NCBI GenBank assembly: GCA_910578785.1
Contig: CAJTSJ010000031.1
Coordinates: forward strand, 1 to 30,991
Direction of reading: 5' to 3'
From: an uncultured Muribaculum sp.
GTDB taxonomy: Bacteria; Bacteroidota; Bacteroidia; Bacteroidales; Muribaculaceae
Length of the DNA: 30,991 bases
The notes under the pieces were generated by a model. It was not told the origin of the DNA. It did no database searches and saw nothing but the letters and a program-made list of their open reading frames with translations. Shown one piece after another: positions 8,665 to 17,328 of the stretch. The position numbers and the translations under genes are program-made. Position 1 is the stretch's first letter; every line of letters starts with the position of its first letter.

Positions 8665-9474
8665 ATGGGAAGAAATCTTTTATTGTCACTGACATTCATC
8701 TGCGCAACCTTTCTGTGCTCATGCGAGATGCTCGAATATCACCCCTATGACGTGGACATATCCGGAGAGCGGGGCGTAACCTACAAAAATATCGACCTGA
8801 TTGAAACGGCGACCGCCGGACACACAAGCATCAGGTTTGCCATGATAAGCGACACGCAAGGCTATTATGACGAGACGCTGGACGCAGTGATGGACATCAA
8901 CAGGCAGAACGTAGACTTCGTGGTACACGGAGGCGACCTGTCAGACTACGGCATGGCCAGGGAATTCATGAACCAACGCGACATATTCAATAAACTGACC
9001 GTGCCGTATGTCTGCGTAATCGGCAACCACGACTGCCTTGCCACAGGCAGGGAAAGCTATGAAGCCGTGTTCGGCCCTCTGAACTTCGCGTTTACAGCCG
9101 GAGACGTGCGCTTCCTGTGCCTTAACACGAATGCACTTGAATATGATTATTCCGAGCCGGTACCCGACTTCGGATTTATGGAAAGAGAGCTTAAGAACAT
9201 GCCGGCAATGGTCAAAAAAACCATATTTCTGATGCACGTCAAGCCGTATGAGCTGGTCTTCAACAACAATGTGGCCCAGGCATTTGAGGCCTACATCACG
9301 GAATTTCCGGGCGTACAGTTCTGCCTATACGGACACGAACATAAATTTCAGGCCGACGACCTATTTGGCGACGGAGTCATCTACTACCAGTGTCCCAACA
9401 TTGCCAAACGCCAATATCTGATTTTTACAATAAACGACGACGACACTTACCGCTATGAAATCAAATCGTTCTAA
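8665..9474 (+). CDS. Calcineurin-like phosphoesterase, lipoprotein
   Basis: 269-residue metallophosphoesterase. Metal-ligand motifs appear in order: SDTQ (D63, where many relatives have DxH), GGDLSD (89-94), GNHD (120-123), the MHVKPYE histidine and the C-terminal YGHEH. The N-terminus MGRNLLLSLTFICATFLCSC is a lipoprotein signal with a plausible lipobox LCSC and acylated C20, so the enzyme is probably tethered in the periplasm or outer membrane. I chose the ATG at 8665 because it gives a clean signal peptide and because the -7 box covers the earlier start. The substrate is unknown. The last 20 bases overlap the next gene, which suggests coupled expression. Confidence 0.88.
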   Translation: MGRNLLLSLTFICATFLCSCEMLEYHPYDVDISGERGVTYKNIDLIETATAGHTSIRFAMISDTQGYYDETLDAVMDINRQNVDFVVHGGDLSDYGMAREFMNQRDIFNKLTVPYVCVIGNHDCLATGRESYEAVFGPLNFAFTAGDVRFLCLNTNALEYDYSEPVPDFGFMERELKNMPAMVKKTIFLMHVKPYELVFNNNVAQAFEAYITEFPGVQFCLYGHEHKFQADDLFGDGVIYYQCPNIAKRQYLIFTINDDDTYRYEIKSF

Positions 9475-10174
9475 GATATTAGCCATTTTAAGCCTGCTTG
9501 TCATCTCTCTGTCCAACGCCAATGGCACCAAACTTAGTGCCGAAGAGATAAACGGCACCTCCGGCCGGCCAATGCATGTCCATGACAGAACCTCAACACC
9601 CGACTCTCTGTCGGCCTTTGAACGCAGACAACTTAAATATGCACAGCGCTGGGAAAACCTGATTCCGAAATACGTCAAGACCCAATTTGCCGGAGGCATG
9701 GGCATGTTATCGTTCGGCACAGGCTGGGAATACGGCAAGAACGACCAATGGGAGACCGACCTGCTCTTCGGATTCATACCAAAGCATTCATCAAAACACA
9801 CGAGAGCCACCATGACGCTGAAACAAAATTTCACTCCATGGAATCTACCAATCAAAAATGGATTCTCATTCCAGCCACTGTCCACCGGAATTTATCTGAA
9901 CACGGTGTTCGGCAGAGAATTCTGGTCGAAAAACCCGGACAAATACCCTAAGGGATATTATTGGTTCTCCACCCGATTCAGAATCCACGCATTTATAGGC
10001 CAGCGCTTATGCTACAACATTCCCGAACGCCACCGCCACTTCTGCAGTTCGATAACCGCGTTTTATGAACTAAGCACCTGCGACCTCTACGTGATTCAGG
10101 CCGTCAGAAATTCTTATTTAAGACCCAGAGACTATCTGAGATTATCCTTCGGCCTTAAATTCAACTTTTTTTAA
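9455..10174 (+). CDS. Conserved secreted protein, probable outer-membrane beta-barrel
   Basis: 239 residues, family not recognised by name. An N-terminal signal peptide (MKSNRSKILAILSLLVISLS, cut around ANG) is followed by a hydrophilic stretch and then alternating amphipathic strands rich in Y, F and W (GGMGMLSFGTGWEYG, WETDLLFGFIP, YYWFSTRFRIHAF, YLRLSFGLKFNFF). It ends in FNFF, and a C-terminal aromatic residue is the usual signal for BAM-dependent insertion into the outer membrane. The start overlaps the phosphoesterase gene by 20 bases, so the two are probably made together and may act together at the envelope. No catalytic motif can be pointed to. Confidence 0.7.
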   Translation: MKSNRSKILAILSLLVISLSNANGTKLSAEEINGTSGRPMHVHDRTSTPDSLSAFERRQLKYAQRWENLIPKYVKTQFAGGMGMLSFGTGWEYGKNDQWETDLLFGFIPKHSSKHTRATMTLKQNFTPWNLPIKNGFSFQPLSTGIYLNTVFGREFWSKNPDKYPKGYYWFSTRFRIHAFIGQRLCYNIPERHRHFCSSITAFYELSTCDLYVIQAVRNSYLRPRDYLRLSFGLKFNFF

Positions 10175-10214
10175 CACTATTCGGAGATTTGGCCCGCGAT
10201 TATAGTTAATAATA

Positions 10215-10246
10215 TTTGCATCAATGGACAAGATGAGTTAACTTTG
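10215..10246 (+). promoter_or_regulatory. Bacteroidetes-type promoter for sppA-lpxK-punA-thiL
   Basis: TTTG (10215-10218), 20 bases, then TAACTTTG (10239-10246). Both boxes match the consensus exactly and spacing is within the usual range. It implies a leader of roughly 40 bases before the sppA ATG at 10296. Confidence 0.75.
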
Positions 10247-10295
10247 TCTCGTATAGTGCCTAATTACAGGCGCATTTTATTAACATTATCGCAAC

Positions 10296-12047
10296 ATGAA
10301 GCAATTTCTAATCTATGTATTGGCTACCGTAGCCGGACTTTTCGTCACCATGTTTCTGTGCATGGCCGGTTCTTTTCTTATGCTTATAATGATGGTCGCC
10401 CTTAGCGGAAGCTCATCGGCCCCTGCCGTCCAGAAGCATTCGATACTCCATCTCGACCTGTCGGGATACATTACCGAACGAATGGAAGGCCGGTCGCTGA
10501 TCGACGAACTGCAAGGCATAGAAAACAAATCCCTTCCACTTAACGACATAATCGCCGCCATCGACCATGCATCCACCGACTCCAAGATTGACGGCATCTA
10601 TCTCGAATGCAACGGAGGAGAAGGAGGTCAGGCAACGATGACCTACATCATCGAGTCGCTCAACAAATTTAAGGAATCAGGCAAATGGGTGATAGCCTAC
10701 GGCGACTCTTATTCGCAGGGAAACTACTATCTGGCTTCGGCCGCCGACTCGCTTTGGCTTAATCCCGTCGGCGCTGTCGACATCCACGGCCTTGGAGGCA
10801 ATCTGATGTTCTACAAAGGACTTCTCGACAAGCTGGGCGTTGAAGTGCAGGTGATTAAGGTCGGTACCTACAAGAGCGCTGTCGAACCGTATATCCTCAC
10901 GGCCCCGAGCGAAGCCAACGTAGAGCAGGTTCGCGCATACATAACTCCAATATGGAATTACATATCATACGTGATGGCAGAAAGCCGTAATGTCACTACC
11001 GAGACCATCAACGAATGGGCCGACAGCATGATCGTGACACAGGATCCGGCCACATTTGTCGAACGCAACGTTGTCAGCGGACTTCGCTATCGCCATGAAG
11101 TTGAAGAATCGCTAAAAGAACTGTGCGGACTTGACAAGGACGACAATCTCCGTCTGATAAGCCCGTCGAAATATGTGCAGACCATCAAGAAAAAGCATTC
11201 AGACAACCACATAGCGGTGCTCTATGCCGTCGGCGACATAGTAGACTCCGGCAACGAAGGCATCGTAGGCGAAAAGATGGCCCCGCTCATTCTCGACCTC
11301 GCCGAAGACGACGATGTCGACGCCCTCGTACTGCGCGTCAATTCGGGCGGCGGAAGCGCTTACGCTTCAGAACAGATATGGGAAGCCCTGGAACAGTTCA
11401 AGGCAAAAGGCAAACCATTTTACGTGTCGATGGGCGACGTTGCAGCTTCGGGCGGTTACTACATCTCATGCGGTGCCGACAAAATCTTCTGCCAGCCCGT
11501 GACCATAACCGGTTCGATCGGCATATTCGGAATGATACCCTCGCTCAAAGGCCTCATGTCGGACCATCTGGGAATAACCACCGCCACCATAGCCACCAAT
11601 CCAAACGGACAGATGAGCCTCATGGAACCGTTGTCGCCCGTACAGCGCCAGGCCATGCAGAATATGATTGACCGGGGCTATGAGACATTTGTAGGCCGTT
11701 GCGCCGAAGGACGCGGCATGCCAGTGGACTCAATCAAGGCCATAGCGGAAGGCCGTGTATGGGACGGCACCACTGCCCTGCGCATAGGTCTCGTCGACGG
11801 ACTTGCCAACCTTTCGGAAGTTATCGAAGCGCTTGCACAGGACAATGGCTTTGAGACATATTCTATCGTCGAATATCCCGACCCCAAGCTTGAATGGTGG
11901 GAAGAGATTCTCTTTGCGTCGGACGGAATCAAGCAGAGCATACTCGACCGCGAACTCGGAGAGGCGCGTCAGCTGTATGATGCCGTAAAACGCATAAAGG
12001 AGATGGATCCGGTACAATGCCGAATGCCGGAAGTGGTTATAGAATAG
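10296..12047 (+). CDS. sppA: Signal peptide peptidase SppA, 67K type
   Basis: 583-residue membrane-bound serine/lysine peptidase of family S49 with the duplicated (67K) layout. It degrades signal peptides left in the membrane. One N-terminal membrane span (about residues 5-30) is followed by the first S49 repeat, whose segment GTYKSAVEPY contains the general base K193. The second repeat has GDVAASGGYYIS with nucleophile S385; this matches K209 and S409 of the E. coli enzyme. Length is normal. It is the first gene of the run to lpxK, punA and thiL and has its own promoter at 10215-10246. The gap to lpxK is 34 bases. Confidence 0.96.
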   Translation: MKQFLIYVLATVAGLFVTMFLCMAGSFLMLIMMVALSGSSSAPAVQKHSILHLDLSGYITERMEGRSLIDELQGIENKSLPLNDIIAAIDHASTDSKIDGIYLECNGGEGGQATMTYIIESLNKFKESGKWVIAYGDSYSQGNYYLASAADSLWLNPVGAVDIHGLGGNLMFYKGLLDKLGVEVQVIKVGTYKSAVEPYILTAPSEANVEQVRAYITPIWNYISYVMAESRNVTTETINEWADSMIVTQDPATFVERNVVSGLRYRHEVEESLKELCGLDKDDNLRLISPSKYVQTIKKKHSDNHIAVLYAVGDIVDSGNEGIVGEKMAPLILDLAEDDDVDALVLRVNSGGGSAYASEQIWEALEQFKAKGKPFYVSMGDVAASGGYYISCGADKIFCQPVTITGSIGIFGMIPSLKGLMSDHLGITTATIATNPNGQMSLMEPLSPVQRQAMQNMIDRGYETFVGRCAEGRGMPVDSIKAIAEGRVWDGTTALRIGLVDGLANLSEVIEALAQDNGFETYSIVEYPDPKLEWWEEILFASDGIKQSILDRELGEARQLYDAVKRIKEMDPVQCRMPEVVIE

Positions 12048-12081
12048 CAGTCTAAACATTTAGAGATATCACATTTGCGCA

Positions 12082-13188
12082 ATGCGCCACAATAAGTTTA
12101 TCGACACATTGATACTTAAGCCCATGTCAATAATCTACGGCATGGTCGTGGCGTTGCGCAACAGGCTCTTCGACTGGGGCATACTCAAAGAGCACACATT
12201 CGACGTCCCGGTAGTGGTGATAGGCAACCTTGCAGTAGGAGGAACCGGAAAGACACCGCATACAGAGTACGTGGTCAATTCCCTGATGAAAGACTACCGC
12301 ATAGCCGTGCTTAGCAGAGGCTACCGCAGGCATACCAAAGGATTCGTCTTGGCCGACAAACGCTCTACGCCTAACGATATAGGCGACGAGCCTTATCAGA
12401 TTTATCAAAAATTCGGTCACGAAATCCGTGTGGCCGTATGTGAAAAAAGAGTCAAGGGAATCCGGGAGCTACTGAATATCGACCCGTCGATAAACCTGAT
12501 TGTCCTTGACGATGCATACCAGCACCGCTACGTAAAGCCTAAAGCCTCAATCGTGCTTACCGAATGGAACCGTCCGGCCTATAACGACGACATTCTTCCG
12601 CTCGGACACCTGAGGGAATCAATCAAAGGACTGATGCGCGCCCATATGGTTATAGTGACCAAATGCCCGTCGGAGATACGCCCCATGGACGTCAGAATCA
12701 TCTACGAGCATCTGAACCTGTTTCCATACCAGCGTCTATACTTCTCGCATTACCGCTACGGAAGTCTGGTCAGCGTGTTCCCCGATGAAGTAAAATATCT
12801 GCCGGGGCTTGACTGGATGACCGGCGACGACAGTGTGGTCATTGTCACCGGAATAGCAAATCCACGCCCGATGATACGCTATATAAAGTCAAAGAAGGTA
12901 AAGACCAAAGTCGTGCGCTTCCCCGACCACCACAACTTTACAAGACGCGACTTTGAGGCGATACGCAAGGCGTTCAAGGAACTTGACAGCAGAAACAAAT
13001 ATATCATAACCACCGAAAAGGATGCCGTCAGGATAGCCAACAGCCCATATTATCCGCATGAGCTGAAATCGCACACATTCTATCTGCCGATAAAGGTCGA
13101 GTTCCTGACACCGAGGATGCCAAAGGACGCATTGATGTTTGACGAGGAGCTGAGAAAGACAATAACTCGCCCGTCGGACATACAGTGA
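12082..13188 (+). CDS. lpxK: Tetraacyldisaccharide 4'-kinase
   Basis: 368 residues. It phosphorylates the 4' position of the lipid A disaccharide precursor at the inner membrane (Raetz pathway). The Walker A loop is VIGNLAVGGTGKTP, preceded by the amphipathic N-terminal helix region (PMSIIYGMVVALRN) that binds the membrane. The block LSRGYRRHTKGF and the Walker B-like LIVLDDAYQHR are family hallmarks. The C-terminal half contains the conserved FPDHHNFTRRD and ITTEKDAVR. Length fits Bacteroidetes LpxK proteins. It sits 34 bases after sppA and 84 bases before punA. Confidence 0.97.
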   Translation: MRHNKFIDTLILKPMSIIYGMVVALRNRLFDWGILKEHTFDVPVVVIGNLAVGGTGKTPHTEYVVNSLMKDYRIAVLSRGYRRHTKGFVLADKRSTPNDIGDEPYQIYQKFGHEIRVAVCEKRVKGIRELLNIDPSINLIVLDDAYQHRYVKPKASIVLTEWNRPAYNDDILPLGHLRESIKGLMRAHMVIVTKCPSEIRPMDVRIIYEHLNLFPYQRLYFSHYRYGSLVSVFPDEVKYLPGLDWMTGDDSVVIVTGIANPRPMIRYIKSKKVKTKVVRFPDHHNFTRRDFEAIRKAFKELDSRNKYIITTEKDAVRIANSPYYPHELKSHTFYLPIKVEFLTPRMPKDALMFDEELRKTITRPSDIQ

Positions 13189-13272
13189 CCTGCCGTAAGC
13201 AACCATTCGGCGACAGACGGCGTTTATTAAGATGTAACAACACAATTATTAATCATAACCAAATATACTTTC

Positions 13273-14091
13273 ATGTTAGAAACTATAAATCAGACTGCCG
13301 ACTACATACGTTCGCGAGTGTCGGACATGCCTAAGACCGCAATCATATTAGGTACAGGACTTGGTGCATTGGTGGACCATATTGAAGACAAGCAATACAT
13401 CCCCTACTCCGAAATACCCAATTTCCCGGTATCTACCGTCGAGGGCCATTCAGGCAACCTTATATTCGGACGTCTCGGCAACAAGCGGGTCATGGCCATG
13501 CAGGGACGCTTCCACTTCTACGAAGGCTACGACATGAAGACCGTGACCTTCCCCGTCAGAGTGATGAAAGCGCTCGGCATAAAAACCCTGTTTGTCAGCA
13601 ACGCGGCCGGAGGCATGAATCCTGAATTCATGATCGGCGACATAATGATAATAACGGACCACATCAACCTGTTCCCCGAACATCCGTTGAGAGGCAAGAA
13701 CTACAACGAACTCGGCGCCCGCTTCCCCGACATGAGCGAAGCCTATTCGCGCCGTCTCATAAACCACGCATTCGACATCGCTAAAGAGAAAGGCATCCGC
13801 GTGATGCAAGGCGTATATGTCGGCACACAAGGCCCGACATTCGAGACACCTGCCGAATACAAGTATTTCCATATCATCGGAGGCGACGCCGTAGGCATGT
13901 CGACCGTTCCCGAAGTAATCGTGGCGCGTCATGCCGGAATCGAAGTGTTCGGAGTCTCAGTCATCACCGACCTGGGCGTTGAAGGCATCGTCGAGAAAGT
14001 GTCGCACGAAGAAGTGCAGAAGGCCGCCCAGAGCGCTCAGCCCAAGATGATGGAGATTATGACCGAACTGGTCAACCGTTTTGAAGAATAA
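13273..14091 (+). CDS. punA: Purine nucleoside phosphorylase (inosine/guanosine type)
   Basis: 272 residues, PNP family 2 (trimeric, inosine/guanosine specific). It splits purine nucleosides with phosphate for salvage in the cytosol. Visible motifs are the phosphate loop ILGTGLGAL, the EGHSGNL loop, MQGRFHFYEGY, SNAAGGMN, GTQGPTFETPAEY and GMSTVPEVIVARH, which together define the active site. The 84-base gap before it could hold a second promoter, but I see no convincing one. It is followed after 18 bases by thiL and so is probably cotranscribed. Confidence 0.95.
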   Translation: MLETINQTADYIRSRVSDMPKTAIILGTGLGALVDHIEDKQYIPYSEIPNFPVSTVEGHSGNLIFGRLGNKRVMAMQGRFHFYEGYDMKTVTFPVRVMKALGIKTLFVSNAAGGMNPEFMIGDIMIITDHINLFPEHPLRGKNYNELGARFPDMSEAYSRRLINHAFDIAKEKGIRVMQGVYVGTQGPTFETPAEYKYFHIIGGDAVGMSTVPEVIVARHAGIEVFGVSVITDLGVEGIVEKVSHEEVQKAAQSAQPKMMEIMTELVNRFEE

Positions 14092-14109
14092 TGCACTGCA
14101 AGCACTCTT

Positions 14110-15144
14110 ATGTCCGACAACAAAGAAACTGAAATATCAAGCCTTGGTGAATTTGGCCTTATCGACCATCTCACCAAGGACATCAACTTAGCAAACTCCC
14201 AATCGCTTAAAGGCATCGGTGACGATGCGGCCGTAATGCGGTACAGCGACACAGACGTGCTGGTCACCACAGACCTCCTGCTCGAAGGCGTGCACTTCGA
14301 CTTGACTTACGTGCCGTTGAAACACCTCGGCTATAAAGCGGCCGTGGTCAACTTCAGCGACATCTACGCCATGAACGGTACGCCGCGCCAGATTACCGTG
14401 TCGCTCGGAATATCAAAAAGATTTACCGTAGAACACATGGAGGCGCTTTATGACGGCATACGCCACGCATGCGCAGTCTATGGCGTAGACCTTGTAGGAG
14501 GCGACACAACGTCGTCGCGCCAGGGACTCGTGATATCGATAACCTGCATAGGAGATGCTCCGGCCGACAAGATTGTATACCGCGACGGAGCCAAAGACAC
14601 CGACCTGATCTGCGTGAGCGGCGACCTTGGCGCGGCATACATGGGGCTCCAGCTACTTGAACGCGAAAAGGCGGCATCCGTAGGACAGAAGGATTTCCGG
14701 CCTAAATTCGACGGCAAGGAGTATCTCGTGGAGCGCCAGCTCAAGCCTGAAGCAAGAAAAGACATAGTCAAAGCCCTCGATGAGGCGGGAATAAAACCCA
14801 CAGCCATGATGGACGTATCCGACGGACTCTCAAGCGAGCTTATCCATATATGCACGCAAAGCCATACAGGTTGCCGTATCTATGAAGACCGCATACCTAT
14901 TGACTACCAGACCGCCATTATGGCAGAAGAGCTGGGTATGAATCTCGTCACGGCCGCTCTCAACGGAGGCGAGGACTACGAGCTTCTGTTCACCGTACCG
15001 CTAACCGACCATGAGAAGATAAGCAAAATAGAAGGAGTGCGCCTGATTGGCCACGTCACAAAGCCGGAACTCGGATGTGCAATGATAACACGCGACGGAG
15101 CTGAGATTCCGCTCCGGGCACAAGGATGGAATCCATTGCAGTAA
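14110..15144 (+). CDS. thiL: Thiamine-monophosphate kinase
   Basis: 344 residues. It phosphorylates thiamine monophosphate to thiamine pyrophosphate with ATP. Family motifs in order are KGIGDDAAVM (metal-binding GDDAA), TTDLLLEGVHFDL, NFSDIYAMNG, GGDTTSS, MMDVSDGLSSEL and the C-terminal NGGEDYELLF. Length is normal. It is the last gene of the sppA operon, and a strong hairpin with flanking A and T runs lies 20 bases after the stop. Confidence 0.96.
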   Translation: MSDNKETEISSLGEFGLIDHLTKDINLANSQSLKGIGDDAAVMRYSDTDVLVTTDLLLEGVHFDLTYVPLKHLGYKAAVVNFSDIYAMNGTPRQITVSLGISKRFTVEHMEALYDGIRHACAVYGVDLVGGDTTSSRQGLVISITCIGDAPADKIVYRDGAKDTDLICVSGDLGAAYMGLQLLEREKAASVGQKDFRPKFDGKEYLVERQLKPEARKDIVKALDEAGIKPTAMMDVSDGLSSELIHICTQSHTGCRIYEDRIPIDYQTAIMAEELGMNLVTAALNGGEDYELLFTVPLTDHEKISKIEGVRLIGHVTKPELGCAMITRDGAEIPLRAQGWNPLQ

Positions 15145-15164
15145 TCACAGCATAGACTCATTAA

Positions 15165-15205
15165 AAAAATAGAGAACGGCCTCGATGAAGCCGTTCTCTA
15201 TTTTT
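15165..15205. terminator. Two-way intrinsic terminator between thiL and the DUF4923-type gene
   Basis: Perfect 16-base inverted repeat: the left arm at 15165-15180 contains AGAGAACGGC, the right arm at 15190-15205 contains GCCGTTCTCT, and the loop is nine bases. The A-run on the left and the T-run on the right give a U-tail on either transcript, so it can stop both thiL (plus) and the convergent minus-strand genes. Confidence 0.9.
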
Positions 15206-15226
15206 ATTCTACAAATTGGTAAATCA

Positions 15227-15910
15227 TCATTTCCCGGAGCTTGTCTGCGAGTCAGGGGTCTTGGCCAGCTTAAATCCGGCCCGCATGCCGTCATACGACT
15301 GCAACAATGTGTTCAGGGTCTTTAACGACGAACTTCCTACAACCATGGTCACTTTATTGAGGATGTCCATAAGTTTCGATATGTCAAAGGTCAATGACAG
15401 AGTGTCACCGGCCCGCATAGCATAGGCGTGGTAACTTCCAAGCTTGATGGACTTCATAGCGACAAAGTTAAAAATCAGTTCGCCATTCTCAGTGCCCTGA
15501 GTGATGTTTCCGCTAAGCGATAGTCTGTTGAATTTCATCGTAAATGTGCTGTCGTCGCGAACTGTAAATACCAGATTGTCGACGCCGGCACGCTTGTAAT
15601 ATGTGGCCATTTTGCCCTCGATGGTAGCGGCGGCGGCGGCACCTCCGGCTTTCTGAAGGAAATTATCGCTTTGAAACGTAACAGCCGGACTGGTATATTT
15701 CCATTCACCTACGATGTCCTTAGGCGTCACCTTATCGTTGCCGAGAACCGAACCGAGTATGTTACCTATTATCCCGCCAGCCGACGATGACGTTTTGGTA
15801 GAATCATTTCCTCCCAAAGCACCCTTCAGAAGGCCATTCAAGTCAAATGACTGAGCCGATGCGCCGAAAGCGCACATAACGGCAAAAACGACAGAAAGTA
15901 TAATCTTCAT
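15227..15910 (-). CDS. DUF4923-type secreted protein
   Basis: 227 residues, hypothetical. The signal peptide MKIILSVVFAVMCAFGASAQ has a likely cut after ASA. A low-complexity segment follows (KGALGGNDSTKTSSSAGGIIG), then a conserved core that I recognise as the Bacteroidetes DUF4923 family: DIVGEWKYTSPAVTF, FLQKAGGAAAAATIEGKM, YKRAGVDNLVFTVRDDSTF and GDTLSLTFDISKLMDILNKV. The role is unknown, and localisation is periplasmic or outer membrane. It lies 24 bases after the CBM9-like gene, so it may be the last gene of that small operon, which ends at the shared terminator. Confidence 0.8.
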   Translation of the reverse strand: MKIILSVVFAVMCAFGASAQSFDLNGLLKGALGGNDSTKTSSSAGGIIGNILGSVLGNDKVTPKDIVGEWKYTSPAVTFQSDNFLQKAGGAAAAATIEGKMATYYKRAGVDNLVFTVRDDSTFTMKFNRLSLSGNITQGTENGELIFNFVAMKSIKLGSYHAYAMRAGDTLSLTFDISKLMDILNKVTMVVGSSSLKTLNTLLQSYDGMRAGFKLAKTPDSQTSSGK

Positions 15911-15934
15911 AACAATAAATTGTTTCTTTATTAT

Positions 15935-16594
15935 TTATTCTAAGACGATTGTCCCCATATCCTGGTTCGACGGTTCTTCTATCCACTTGCTGTCAACCGG
16001 TATCAGACTGAGGAAGTGCGGTTGCGAGGTACCGGATGCACATTTATAGAAATTACCCTTTACCTCTACCGGGAATCCGTTGGCAACAAGGCCAAGAATG
16101 TCTAAGGGCAACTCCACAAGTATATTCCATGCAAACAGCCCTTCCAGCTCACGGAACGGACGCGTACCGCACGAGGGAGTACACTTAATCCGATGAAGCT
16201 TGTCGGCAGAAATCACCTCGACCTCTTTGCCCGGACGTCGTATGCATCCGGCCACAGTGCCGATGCAGTTAAACTCGAAATAATAGTATTCCTCTACTGC
16301 CGGCCGGGGCTTTATGCATATAATGACCGCCGAATCCTCAAAAACCCTGGAATTGGTCTCGGAATTGATTGCACGCAGATAATTGCACCTCACGAAGAAG
16401 TCGGCGAGCAGATGGCCGGAATTATGGGCCAGCGAAACTGTGGTCAACGGACGGTAAGGATATTCGGGATAAATCACCGAATCAATTGTGCGGCGCACAC
16501 CACACTCCTCGATAGTGGATATTAAGGTGTCGGAATTCAGACTCTCAATCTCGTCCATCCGGGGCACCAGCAGTGGATCTATGATGTTACTCAT
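15935..16594 (-). CDS. CBM9-like (carbohydrate-binding family 9-like) protein
   Basis: 219 residues from the ATG at 16594; a TTG six bases earlier (16600) is a less likely start. The sequence has the beta-sandwich pattern of Bacteroidetes CBM9-like proteins: YPYRPLTTVSLAHNSGHLLADFFVRC near the N-terminus, then a central strand YYYFEFNCIGTVAGCIRRPG, and WNILVELPLDILGL and KGNFYKCASG near the C-terminus. There is no signal peptide, so it may be cytoplasmic. No enzyme motif is seen. The gene overlaps the end of the LysE gene by eight bases, which suggests translational coupling with the exporter. Confidence 0.72.
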   Translation of the reverse strand: MSNIIDPLLVPRMDEIESLNSDTLISTIEECGVRRTIDSVIYPEYPYRPLTTVSLAHNSGHLLADFFVRCNYLRAINSETNSRVFEDSAVIICIKPRPAVEEYYYFEFNCIGTVAGCIRRPGKEVEVISADKLHRIKCTPSCGTRPFRELEGLFAWNILVELPLDILGLVANGFPVEVKGNFYKCASGTSQPHFLSLIPVDSKWIEEPSNQDMGTIVLE

Positions 16595-17240
16595 TTGCAA
16601 TTAAAATATAGTCTTTGATGCCCATTATGAATCCGACGACAGCCATAGCCAGCAACAATCCGCCTATGATACGGTTTATCAGCCACAGCGAACGGACATT
16701 AAAGTGCGATCTGACTTTGTTTACAAAATATGTGATTGTGAACCACCACAACAAAGCTCCGGCAAAAATACTCAGAAATCCGGAGACATAGTGGTAATAC
16801 TTAAATTCAGGCAACAGGAAATTGAATCTGGCAAACAGACCTATTATGAAGAACAGAATCAGCGGATTGGAGAATGTAAGCAAGAATCCGCTGCCAAAGT
16901 CGGTCCAATAGGTGTTGGGATGGTCGGAAGGCGTGGCAAGCGAACGTGTCGGATTCTTTCTAAACAGATAAAACGCAAACACGGCAAGCACCACCGAACC
17001 GATTATCTGAAGCAACAACTGGTTAGTCTCGATGAAGTCCGTGATAAACGACAGTCCCAGTCCGGTCAGCAAACAGTATATCAAATCGCTCAAAGCGGCT
17101 CCGATACCGGTAAAGAATGCCGGCCAGCGGCCTTTATTCAGAGTACGTTGGATACACAGCATACCTATCGGCCCCATCGGAGCCGATATAAGGATGCCTA
17201 TGGCAAGTCCCCGAACCATTATGTAGAAAAACGAGTCCAT
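16587..17240 (-). CDS. LysE/RhtB-family exporter
   Basis: 217-residue inner-membrane protein with about six hydrophobic spans. The N-terminal block SAPMGPIGMLCIQRTLNKGR is the LysE-family hallmark (PGP-type motif followed by R and G). Family members export amino acids or related small molecules; the substrate cannot be told. It is the first gene of the lysE-CBM9-DUF4923 group, starts with ATG at 17240, and has a TAACTTTG box 17 bases upstream. Confidence 0.88.
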   Translation of the reverse strand: MDSFFYIMVRGLAIGILISAPMGPIGMLCIQRTLNKGRWPAFFTGIGAALSDLIYCLLTGLGLSFITDFIETNQLLLQIIGSVVLAVFAFYLFRKNPTRSLATPSDHPNTYWTDFGSGFLLTFSNPLILFFIIGLFARFNFLLPEFKYYHYVSGFLSIFAGALLWWFTITYFVNKVRSHFNVRSLWLINRIIGGLLLAMAVVGFIMGIKDYILIANE

Positions 17241-17256
17241 CAGTCATTATGTAATC

Positions 17257-17264
17257 CAAAGTTA
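17257..17264 (-). promoter_or_regulatory. Probable -7 box for the LysE-type gene
   Basis: On the minus strand TAACTTTG, an exact TAnnTTTG match, ends 17 bases before the ATG. No clear TTG lies 19-21 bases upstream. Confidence 0.45.
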
Positions 17265-17328
17265 CTGCAAAACCGCGTAATATAAAAGATAATTTTAATA
17301 AAAATCCACTCCACAGCGTTTACAGGCC

